A DNA stretch of 64,000 nucleotides from Advenella mandrilli (lineage in GTDB: Bacteria; Pseudomonadota; Gammaproteobacteria; Burkholderiales; Burkholderiaceae_B). Below the pieces are notes generated by a model, which saw only the letters and a program-made list of their open reading frames with translations, searched no databases and was not told the origin of the DNA. The stretch spans positions 1-64,000 of the forward strand of contig NZ_JAENGP010000013.1 in NCBI RefSeq assembly GCF_016595155.1. The letters run 5' to 3'. A program made the position numbers and the translations under genes. Positions 35,190 through 42,744 of this stretch are shown piece by piece; position 1 is the first letter of the stretch, and every line of letters starts with the position of its first letter.

Positions 35190-36371
35190 ATGGAAGAAGC
35201 CGTAATCGTTGATGCCATCAGAAGCCCGATTGGCCGTTCCAAGACCGGTGGTGCCTTTACCCAAATGCATCCCACCGATTTATTGGCGCAATTGTTAAAG
35301 GGCCTGGTTGAGCGTAACAAGCTGGATCCGGCCATGGTAGATGATGTGATTACCGGTTGCGTCAGCCAGGTAGGGGCGCAGTCCGGCACACCGGGTCGTG
35401 TGGCATGGCTGGCAGCAGGCTTTCCCGAACATGTTCCTTCCACCACGATTGACCGCAAGTGTGGCTCAAGCCAACAGGCCGTGCATTTTGCGGCCCAGGG
35501 CATTATGGCGGGAGCTTACGATATCGTGATTGCCTGCGGTATCGAGTCCATGAGTCATGTGCCTATGGGGGTGTCCCGGTTAGATCAAAACCCTTACGGT
35601 GAAGAATTCCTGAAGCGTTATGAGCCAGGTCTGGTGTCACAGGGCGTATCGGCTGAATTGGTGGCGGCAAAATGGGATATTTCCCGGCAAGAGCTGGATG
35701 AATACAGTGCCCGCTCTCATGAACGGGCGCATCAGGCCCGGGAAACTGGCTTATTCAAACGTGAAATTTTACCCATCAATACCGTTAATGGCGTGGTGGA
35801 TCAAGATGAAACCATCCGCCCCGGTACGCAGGCCAGCAAATTGGCCGAACTGAAATCTCCCTTTGAAAATGAAGCCATCTCGCAACGGTTTCCGCAAATT
35901 GGCTGGCATGTCACGGCAGGTAATGCCTCGCAAATTAGTGATGGGGCAGCAGCCATGCTTATCATGAGCCGGACCATGGCTGAAAAACTGGGCCTGAAAC
36001 CCCGTGCCCGTTTCGTGGCGTTTGATGTGCGGGGTGATGACCCCTTGTTAATGCTAACCGCACCCATCAGTTCCAGCCGCAAGGCCATTGATAAAAGCGG
36101 CCTGAAGCCGGCAGATATTGATCATATTGAGGTGAATGAAGCCTTTGCCAGTGTGCCTTTGGCCTGGCAACGCGAGTTTCAGCTTGATGAGGCGAAACTG
36201 AATCCAAGAGGCGGGGCGATAGCGCTGGGGCATCCTTTGGGGGCTTCAGGGGTGCGCTTAATGACTACCATGTTGCATGCGCTTGAAGATAATAATCAAC
36301 GCTATGGCTTGCAAACCATGTGCGAGGCAGGTGGCATGGCAAATACCACCATTATTGAAAGATTAAACTAA
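35190..36371 (+). CDS. Thiolase (acetyl-CoA C-acyltransferase type)
   Basis: A 393-residue thiolase. The nucleophile Cys is in TIDRKCGSSQQA, the catalytic His in ALGHPLGASG and the second Cys in TMCEAGGMA. AIRSPIGRSKTGG at the start is typical. It opens a plus-strand operon with an SDR 30 nt downstream, divergent from the IclR regulator. It would cleave a 3-ketoacyl-CoA at the end of a beta-oxidation-like route; chain specificity cannot be told. Confidence 0.93.
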   Translation: MEEAVIVDAIRSPIGRSKTGGAFTQMHPTDLLAQLLKGLVERNKLDPAMVDDVITGCVSQVGAQSGTPGRVAWLAAGFPEHVPSTTIDRKCGSSQQAVHFAAQGIMAGAYDIVIACGIESMSHVPMGVSRLDQNPYGEEFLKRYEPGLVSQGVSAELVAAKWDISRQELDEYSARSHERAHQARETGLFKREILPINTVNGVVDQDETIRPGTQASKLAELKSPFENEAISQRFPQIGWHVTAGNASQISDGAAAMLIMSRTMAEKLGLKPRARFVAFDVRGDDPLLMLTAPISSSRKAIDKSGLKPADIDHIEVNEAFASVPLAWQREFQLDEAKLNPRGGAIALGHPLGASGVRLMTTMLHALEDNNQRYGLQTMCEAGGMANTTIIERLN

Positions 36372-36400
36372 TTGAAAATAGAATAAGGCAGGAGATACTT

Positions 36401-37165
36401 ATGCAGTTGCAGGAAAATATGTCGGCAGTAGTAACGGGTGGCGCATCAGGCCTGGGCCTGGCTACCGTAGAAAAACTGCTCGCTAAAGGCGTGCAGGTGG
36501 TCATCGCCGACCTGAATGACAAGGGGCAGGAAGTGGCGCAGCAGTTGGGGGCGGGGGCCTACTTTGTCAAGGCGGATGTTTGCGAGCCGGAACAAATGAA
36601 AGCGGTCATTGAGAAAGCGGTTTCATTGGCTCCTTTGCGGGCACTGGTGCATTGTGCCGGATACGGTGCCCCCATTCGGGTGGTTGAAAAAGACGGTGAG
36701 CCAGGCGATCTGGCAAAATTTGAATCCATTATCCGCGTTAATGTGATTGGTACTTTTAACTCATTGCGTCTGGCCGCAGCGGCCATGGCTAAAAATGAAC
36801 CGTTGGATGGTGAGCGTGGCGCTTGCGTGTTAACGGCTTCGGTGGCGGCCTATGAAGGGCAAATTGGCCAGATTCCCTATTCTTCGGCAAAAGCCGGCGT
36901 TGTGGGCATGACACTGGTGGCGGCACGGGATCTGGCGCAACGCCAGATCCGTGTTAATACGATTGCCCCCGGTTTGTTTGATACACCGTTGTTATCAAAA
37001 CTGCCAGAGCATGTGAAATCGGCGTTGGGCGCATCGGTGCCACATCCGGCGCGTTTGGGCTTTCCGTCAGAATACGCCTCATTGGCGGTGCAGATGCTGG
37101 AAAACGCCATGCTTAATGGTGAAACGATCCGGCTTGACGGTGCCATTCGCATGACACCCCGTTAA
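36401..37165 (+). CDS. Short-chain dehydrogenase/reductase, 3-hydroxyacyl-CoA dehydrogenase type 2-like
   Basis: A 254-residue classical SDR: cofactor motif TGGASGLG, NAG replaced by HCAGYG, and catalytic YSSAK in IPYSSAKAG. PLRALVHCAGYGAPIRVV and AYEGQIGQIPYS resemble type 2 3-hydroxyacyl-CoA dehydrogenases (HSD17B10-like), which act on short and branched hydroxyacyl-CoAs. Its place between a thiolase and an acyl-CoA ligase supports that role. ATG preceded by AGGAGA. Confidence 0.88.
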   Translation: MQLQENMSAVVTGGASGLGLATVEKLLAKGVQVVIADLNDKGQEVAQQLGAGAYFVKADVCEPEQMKAVIEKAVSLAPLRALVHCAGYGAPIRVVEKDGEPGDLAKFESIIRVNVIGTFNSLRLAAAAMAKNEPLDGERGACVLTASVAAYEGQIGQIPYSSAKAGVVGMTLVAARDLAQRQIRVNTIAPGLFDTPLLSKLPEHVKSALGASVPHPARLGFPSEYASLAVQMLENAMLNGETIRLDGAIRMTPR

Positions 37166-37278
37166 TTTTTTTAAACGCTAACATGACCAATGGCCGGTTC
37201 CGCTTATTAAATCATAAACAGTTGCGGTGCCGGTTTGCAAAATAGTAGCAACATTCTGAATTTTTACAGGAGACTAAA

Positions 37279-38271
37279 ATGAAGAAGGTAACAAGACGTA
37301 CGGCAGTATCCATGTTGTGTGCGGCAGCGGTGGGCATGAGTGCCCTGCTGACGGCAAATGTGCAGGCAAGTACGGGCAATTATCCCGATAAATCCATTCG
37401 TATCGTCGTTCCATACCCGCCGGGTGGGGGAACCGACACCATCGCCCGCATGATTTCGCACGAACTGGCCACAGAGCTTGGCGCAACCGTATGGGTTGAA
37501 AACAAACCAGGGGCCAGCGGCACGATTGGGAATCAGTCGGTTGCGAGGGCAGACCCTGATGGCTATAGCGTATTGCTGGGCATTACGGCACTGGTCCAGG
37601 CGCCCTGGTTGTATAAAAAATTGCCCTATGAGGTCAGTGATTTGACACCGGTGTCACAAGTAGCGCTGTCCTCTGATGTATTTGTGGTGAAAAGTGAGCT
37701 TCCGGTTAATACGATGGAAGAGTTTATTGAACACGTGAAGAAAAATCCGGGTAAGTATTCTTACGGTTCTTACGGCAATGGCACCTCTTCCCATTTGCAT
37801 GGTGAACAGTTCAAAGTGATTAACGGTATTGATCTGATGCATATTCCTTACCGGGGTTCAGGTCCTGAAGTGACCGCCATGTTAAGTGGTGAGCTGACAT
37901 CGGCCTTTATTGATATCACGGCGATTAGCCCACATCTTCAGTCTGACAAATTCAAGATTCTGGGTGTGACCGGTTCAAAACGGTTAACCTCTTTGCCAGA
38001 GGCCAGGACATTTAGTGAAATGGGTATGGATGGCTTCAATGCCAATGGCTGGTTTGGGTTCTTTGTGCCGGCAGGTACGCCAGAGCCGATTGTGAACCAG
38101 CTAAGCGAAAAAATCCAGAAAGTCATGAAAATGCCAAAAATTCATGACCGTTTAACCGATATGGGCCTGATTCCTGTGGGTAATTCTGCCGCTGAATACG
38201 CCAAAATCGTTAAAGAGGATTTGGCCGAATATGGCAAAGTTGCAAAGGAAACCGGTATCCGGATGGATTAA
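37279..38271 (+). CDS. Bug/TctC-family periplasmic solute-binding protein
   Basis: A 330-residue secreted binding protein with a signal peptide (cleavage about residue 31) and the Bug signature YPDKSIRIVVPYPPGGGTDTIARMI. KPGASGTIGNQSVARADPDGYSVLLG is likewise typical. Bug proteins bind carboxylates for tripartite tricarboxylate transporters, yet no TctA/TctB gene is adjacent, so it is an orphan. Context suggests it captures the acid activated by the neighbouring CoA ligase or CoA-transferase. It has its own 113-nt upstream gap and may have its own promoter. Confidence 0.92.
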   Translation: MKKVTRRTAVSMLCAAAVGMSALLTANVQASTGNYPDKSIRIVVPYPPGGGTDTIARMISHELATELGATVWVENKPGASGTIGNQSVARADPDGYSVLLGITALVQAPWLYKKLPYEVSDLTPVSQVALSSDVFVVKSELPVNTMEEFIEHVKKNPGKYSYGSYGNGTSSHLHGEQFKVINGIDLMHIPYRGSGPEVTAMLSGELTSAFIDITAISPHLQSDKFKILGVTGSKRLTSLPEARTFSEMGMDGFNANGWFGFFVPAGTPEPIVNQLSEKIQKVMKMPKIHDRLTDMGLIPVGNSAAEYAKIVKEDLAEYGKVAKETGIRMD

Positions 38272-38319
38272 CCCGGAATATGTTGGTAAATGGCAGATTC
38301 ATCAGGAGACAATAACGTA

Positions 38320-40005
38320 ATGAGCCCAATCAAGAATAAGTTCTGGCCTAAAGGGGTACCGGCCACGGGGACTGTACCGCATGTAACGCTTCCCCATTAT
38401 CTTGAAACCGCTGCTTTGCGATACCCGGAAAAAACCGCAATTGTTTATTGCGGCAGGCGGATCACTTACCGTGAACTGAAGCAATACACCGATGCGATGG
38501 CCGGGTTTTTGCAACAGAAAATGCAGCTGGGCAAAGGCGACCGTGTCCTGTTGATGAGCCAGAACTGTCCGCAGTTTGTGATTGCATATTATGCCGTCTT
38601 GCAGCTGGGGGCAGTGATTGTACCCGTTAATGCTATGTGTACCACTTCTGAAATCCAGTACTATATGTCTGATAGTGGAGCTCGCTGTGCCTTTGTTGCC
38701 CAGGAACTGCTAAAGCAGTTGGCCCCTTGCATGCAAAGCAATCAGGAAGGTGGATTGCAGCACGTCATGGTGCATGCTTATCGTGATTTTGTAGAAGATC
38801 TTGACGACCCTGACTTGCCTGATTTTGTGAAGCATGGCAGTGACTTTGCACTCACTGATGGCATGGTTTTGTTTTCAGATGCTCTGAATGCCGGTTTGGT
38901 GGCTGAACCGGTACAAACCGGCCCCGATGATTTTTGCGTACTGCCTTATACATCAGGAACAACCGGCAAACCCAAAGGGTGTATTCATACCCATGCTACC
39001 TTATTGGGGTCATTGGTGAATTCAGCCATCTGGCGTCATTTGCATGCCGAATCGGTCATGCTTTCCGTCGCGCCCATGTTTCATATGCTAGGCATGCAAA
39101 ATGGCATGAATATGCCCATTATGCTGGGCGCCACACTGATTATGATGCCGCGCTGGAATGCCGGTCTGGCATTGAAACTCATGGAAAAACATCGGGTTTC
39201 GGTCTGGACGGCACCGCCCGCGATGGTGTTGGATTGTTTTTCGCAAGCCGATGCCCTGCAGCGTGACTTATCCAGCCTGGCCCTCTTGTCAGGGGGGGGG
39301 GCAGCCATGCCGGAAGCCATTGCCGCCATGCTTAAAGAACGGTTTGGCATTGTTTATAACGAGGGTTATGGCATGACGGAAACTGCTTCTTTCCTGCATT
39401 GTAATCCGGTTGAAAACAGCAAGCGGCAGTGCCTGGGTATTCCAACCCAGGGGGTGGATTCCCGTATTGTTGATCCGGCCACCTTGCAGGAGTTACCGCA
39501 GGGCGAAGTGGGCGAACTCATTACCAGTGGGCCGCAGGTCATGAAAGGCTACTGGCAAAATGAACCGGCCAACAAGGAGTCTTTCCTTGAACGTGATGGC
39601 CGGATATTCTTTCGTACCGGTGACCTGGCACGGATTGATGAAGACGGTTATTTTTTCATGTGTGACCGCCTTAAACGGATGATTAACGTATCGGGTTATA
39701 AAGTCTGGCCCAGTGAAGTTGAAAATACGTTTTATGACCACCCGGCCATTCATGAGGTATGTATTGTTGGTATTCAGGATAGCGTTAAGGGTGAGACGGT
39801 CAAAGCGCTGGTGGTTCTGAAACCGGAATATGAAGGCAAGCTGTCTGCGCAGGAACTGATTGCCTGGGCCAGGGAAAATATGGCGGTTTACAAAACCCCC
39901 AGATTGGTTGAGTTTGTTGATGAATTGCCAAAATCCAATACCGGCAAAATCATGTGGCGTAAACTACAGGCAGAACAAAACAACCCATTAGGAGAAAAGG
40001 CATGA
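38320..40005 (+). CDS. AMP-forming acyl-CoA synthetase (acyl/aryl-CoA ligase)
   Basis: A 561-residue ANL-family ligase that activates a carboxylic acid with ATP and CoA. The P-loop LPYTSGTTGKPKG, NEGYGMTE, FRTGDLARIDEDGYF and the C-terminal lysine region SNTGKIMWR are intact. AGGAGA lies about 10 nt before the ATG at 38320, so I prefer it to the ATG at 38290. The stop overlaps the CoA-transferase start by 4 nt (ATGA). Substrate unknown; medium-chain or aromatic acids are plausible. Confidence 0.92.
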   Translation: MSPIKNKFWPKGVPATGTVPHVTLPHYLETAALRYPEKTAIVYCGRRITYRELKQYTDAMAGFLQQKMQLGKGDRVLLMSQNCPQFVIAYYAVLQLGAVIVPVNAMCTTSEIQYYMSDSGARCAFVAQELLKQLAPCMQSNQEGGLQHVMVHAYRDFVEDLDDPDLPDFVKHGSDFALTDGMVLFSDALNAGLVAEPVQTGPDDFCVLPYTSGTTGKPKGCIHTHATLLGSLVNSAIWRHLHAESVMLSVAPMFHMLGMQNGMNMPIMLGATLIMMPRWNAGLALKLMEKHRVSVWTAPPAMVLDCFSQADALQRDLSSLALLSGGGAAMPEAIAAMLKERFGIVYNEGYGMTETASFLHCNPVENSKRQCLGIPTQGVDSRIVDPATLQELPQGEVGELITSGPQVMKGYWQNEPANKESFLERDGRIFFRTGDLARIDEDGYFFMCDRLKRMINVSGYKVWPSEVENTFYDHPAIHEVCIVGIQDSVKGETVKALVVLKPEYEGKLSAQELIAWARENMAVYKTPRLVEFVDELPKSNTGKIMWRKLQAEQNNPLGEKA

Positions 40006-41177
40006 CTCAGGTTTCAGGCGCACCACTGCAAGGGGTCAGGGTGCTGGATTTAACCCGTTTGCTACCGGGCCCGGCTTGTGCCATGCATCTGGCTGATATG
40101 GGCGCCGAGGTGGTTAAGGTGGAAGATACCGGTGCCGGTGATTATGCATGGGCGGCTTTGCGCTCCCAGGTAAACCGGAATAAACGGGGCTTGCAGCTTG
40201 ATCTTAAAAAAGAAGAAGGCAAGGCCTTGTTTCTGGACTTGTGTGAAAAAGCCGATGTGCTGATAGAAGGCTTCAGGCCGGGTGTAATGGAGCGCCTGGG
40301 CGTTGGCTATGAAACGGTAAAGCAGCGTAACCCGGCTATTGTGTATTGCAGTATGACTGGTTATGGGCAAACCGGCCCATACAGCCAGGCTGCCGGTCAT
40401 GACATTAATTATATTGCCCGGGCAGGCGTTGCCGATCAGGTAGGTAATGGTGCAGGCAAACCGGCACTGTCCAACTTGCCTTTGGCTGATTTGCTGGGTG
40501 GAGCGTCTACCGCCACTATTGGCATACTGGCTGCCCTGTTTGATGCGCAACGCACTGGCAAGGGCCGCTTGGTGGATATTTCCTTTTCCGATGGGATACT
40601 GGCTTATGCCGGTTTGCCGATGGCGGCACTCAATGAATTCGGTCAGGCTACCCCAGCCGGCATCACCAAGTTAACGGGGGCGGAAGCCTATTACGGCTTT
40701 TATGAAACGGCAGATCATCGTTATATTGCCGTTGGTGCTTTCGAGAAAAAATTCTGGGATGAGTTTTGTGAGCTGATTGAACGGGAAGACTTGAAACCAC
40801 TGCATGGTACGCTCGAACCGGAAAAAAGTGATTATGCCAGGCAAGAGCTGGGCCGTTTGATTGCCGCCCACGACTTCGCCTGGTGGAGCGCCAAACTGGA
40901 CGGCAGTGATTGCTGTGTCACGCCTGTTTTAAATTTGAATGAAACAGCCTGTGATGAGCACTTTAAAGAGCGTGGCATGATTATTGAGTCAAGCAATGAG
41001 AAGGGAGTAACCGTACGGCAACTGGGTAGTCCGTTCAAAATGAGTGGTTTTGAGTTTTCCATTCACACGCCATCACCCGCAGCGGGACAGCATACTAGAG
41101 AGGTGTTGCAGGACTGGGGGGTGGATACTCAGCGTATCAGGAAATTGCTTGATGAAAAGGTGGTTGTTCAGGGGTGA
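40002..41177 (+). CDS. CaiB/BaiF-type CoA-transferase (class III)
   Basis: A 391-residue class III CoA-transferase. GVRVLDLTRLLPGPACAMHLADMGAEVVKVE is the family N-terminus and the catalytic Asp is expected in PLADLLGGAS. It starts within the ligase stop. Some relatives of this subgroup are alpha-methylacyl-CoA racemases, and DHRYIAVGAFEKKFWDEF is shared with these, so a racemase acting on branched acyl-CoA is a realistic alternative, matching the HSD17B10-like SDR. It is the last gene before a transposon insertion. Confidence 0.88.
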   Translation: MTQVSGAPLQGVRVLDLTRLLPGPACAMHLADMGAEVVKVEDTGAGDYAWAALRSQVNRNKRGLQLDLKKEEGKALFLDLCEKADVLIEGFRPGVMERLGVGYETVKQRNPAIVYCSMTGYGQTGPYSQAAGHDINYIARAGVADQVGNGAGKPALSNLPLADLLGGASTATIGILAALFDAQRTGKGRLVDISFSDGILAYAGLPMAALNEFGQATPAGITKLTGAEAYYGFYETADHRYIAVGAFEKKFWDEFCELIEREDLKPLHGTLEPEKSDYARQELGRLIAAHDFAWWSAKLDGSDCCVTPVLNLNETACDEHFKERGMIIESSNEKGVTVRQLGSPFKMSGFEFSIHTPSPAAGQHTREVLQDWGVDTQRIRKLLDEKVVVQG

Positions 41178-41184
41178 CGTTTAT

Positions 41185-42554
41185 CGGATTTGCGCGTAAA
41201 ACCCCGTGGTTCAGGGCGGGGATGTAAGCGCGGACGGCGAAGCCGTCCTTCCCGTTGTTGTCATCGCTCATAGAGCAGAGTATGATTGATTCATGCAACG
41301 ACTTCAAGCCTTTAAATTTGAATTGATGCCAAACGGCGAACAGCAGCGCGCCATGCGCCGTTTCGCTGGTTCGTGCCGGTTCGTCTATAACAAGGCGCTG
41401 GCGATGCAAAAAGAGAACCGCGAGGCCGGCAACAAGTTCATTGGCTATGTGCCGATGGCGGCCAACCTCCCAATCTGGAAACGCGAGACCGGCCAAGAAT
41501 GGCTCAAGGATGCGCCGTCACAGGCATTGCAACATGCCTTGAAGGACTTGGAAAAAGCCTACAAGAACTCTTTTGCCAAACGCGCCAACTTCCCGCGTTT
41601 CAAGCGAAAAGGTAGCGGCGACCGCTTTCGCTACCCCGAGCCGAAACAGATCAATCTCGATCAGGACAACAGCCGCATTTTCTTGCCCAAACTCGGTTGG
41701 CTGCGCTATCGCAACAGCCGCGAGGTGCTGGGCGAGGTGCGCAACGCCACCGTGAGCCAGTCGGGCGGCAAATGGTTCGTGTCGATTCAAACCGAACGGG
41801 AAATAGAGCCACCTTTGCCAACCGCGACAAGCGCCATTGGCATTGATGTCGGCATTGCCCGGTTCGCCACCATGAGCGACGAAAACTATATCGCGCCGCT
41901 CAACAGCTTCAAGCAGCATCAGCAGCGCCTGGCTCGTTACCAGCGCCGCATGAGCCGCAAGGTCAAATTCAGCAACAACTGGAAAAAGGCGAAAGCCAAC
42001 GTTCAGAAGATTCACACCAGCATCGCTCATGCCCGGAAAGACTTCCTGCACAAAGCCACCATGACGATCAGCCAAAACCACGCGCTCGTATGCATTGAGG
42101 ATTTGCAGGTACGGAATATGTCCAGGTCTTCCAGGGGCAGCAACGAACAGCACGGCAAGAGGGTGAAGCAGAAGTCCGGTCTGAACCGTGCCATTCTTGA
42201 TCAGGGCTGGGGCGAGTTCAGGCGGCAACTGGACTACAAGGTGTCGTGGAATGGCGGCATACTGTTGGCCGTGCCGCCACACGATACCAGTCGCACTTGC
42301 CCGTGCTGCGGTCATGTATCGAAAGGCAATCGGCAAACACAAGCGAAATTCTTGTGTGTCGATTGCGGCTACGAAAATCACGCCGATGTCGTTGGCGCGA
42401 TCAATGTGTTAGAGCGGGGATACCGCTTGTTAGCCTGTGGAGAGTTGGCGCAGTCAGGCCGCTCGATGAAGCAGGAACCCGCCGAAGCGACTCAAGCAGT
42501 TTTTGTTTGAGCGCCGTAGGAATCGCCGCCCTTTAGGGCGGGGAGGATGTCAAG
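41185..42554 (+). mobile_element. Solitary IS200/IS605-group (IS1341-like) element carrying only tnpB
   Basis: The tnpB gene is flanked by subterminal structures shared by both ends. Left: ACCCCG...AGGGCGGGGATGTAAG (about 41201-41226) and a GGACGGC/GCCGTCC hairpin (41232-41248). Right: the CCGCCC-TTTA-GGGCGG hairpin (42526-42541) followed by GGGGAGGATGTCAAG. No tnpA is present, so movement would need a transposase in trans. Boundaries are approximate: the left end may follow TTTAT (41180-41184), a possible TAM, and the right end is near 42552-42554. Base composition is richer in G+C than the flanks. Confidence 0.75.
41293..42510 (+). CDS. tnpB: TnpB, IS605 OrfB-family RNA-guided nuclease
   Basis: A 405-residue TnpB, ancestor-type relative of Cas12. 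The split RuvC active site is intact: Asp185 (GIDVG), Glu269 (VCIEDL) and Asp365 (ENHADVVGA). The zinc finger has Cys336/Cys339 (CPCC) and Cys355/Cys358 (CVDC). The N-terminal FKFELMPNGEQQRAMRRFAGSCRFVYNKAL is typical. The coding sequence is more G+C-rich than its neighbours, in keeping with transfer. It lies 116 nt after the CoA-transferase stop. In known systems TnpB cuts the donor-site allele guided by an RNA from the element's right end. Confidence 0.95.
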   Translation: MQRLQAFKFELMPNGEQQRAMRRFAGSCRFVYNKALAMQKENREAGNKFIGYVPMAANLPIWKRETGQEWLKDAPSQALQHALKDLEKAYKNSFAKRANFPRFKRKGSGDRFRYPEPKQINLDQDNSRIFLPKLGWLRYRNSREVLGEVRNATVSQSGGKWFVSIQTEREIEPPLPTATSAIGIDVGIARFATMSDENYIAPLNSFKQHQQRLARYQRRMSRKVKFSNNWKKAKANVQKIHTSIAHARKDFLHKATMTISQNHALVCIEDLQVRNMSRSSRGSNEQHGKRVKQKSGLNRAILDQGWGEFRRQLDYKVSWNGGILLAVPPHDTSRTCPCCGHVSKGNRQTQAKFLCVDCGYENHADVVGAINVLERGYRLLACGELAQSGRSMKQEPAEATQAVFV

Positions 42555-42574
42555 TATGCATTCTCACGCAGTGA
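42400..42574 (+). ncRNA. Candidate reRNA (omega RNA) of TnpB with guide from the flank
   Basis: In studied TnpB elements the guide RNA scaffold spans the 3' end of tnpB and the right element end, and the guide is the adjoining flank. Here this would cover the tnpB 3' end, the hairpin at 42526-42541 and GGATGTCAAG, with a guide beginning near 42553 to 42555. The 5' limit is a guess. Confidence 0.4.
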
Positions 42575-42685
42575 GCGTGGTAATGAGGGAAATGGGGTAT
42601 TAACGTAATAAATAGATCTATTTCGAGGGCGATAATTTTGTTAAAGATAAAGCCAAGGAAGGCGGAAATAGTATTACATAAATAA

Positions 42686-42718
42686 AAAAAGGGAATCGTT
42701 ATTAACGATTCCCTTTTT
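42686..42718 (-). terminator. Terminator after rhlE
   Basis: GGGAATCGTT (42691-42700) pairs with AACGATTCCC (42704-42713) around ATT. A run of seven A precedes and five T follow the stem, so it can work in both directions; on the minus strand it follows the rhlE stop by about 30 nt. Confidence 0.88.
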
Positions 42719-42744
42719 GTTTAAGCTTTAATCAAGTGGATTGA

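Noticed and set aside
41518-42381. Long minus-strand open frame opposite tnpB
   Set aside because: Tn-derived G+C-rich coding sequence often leaves the antisense frame open; its translation shows no known domain, while tnpB has a complete active site.
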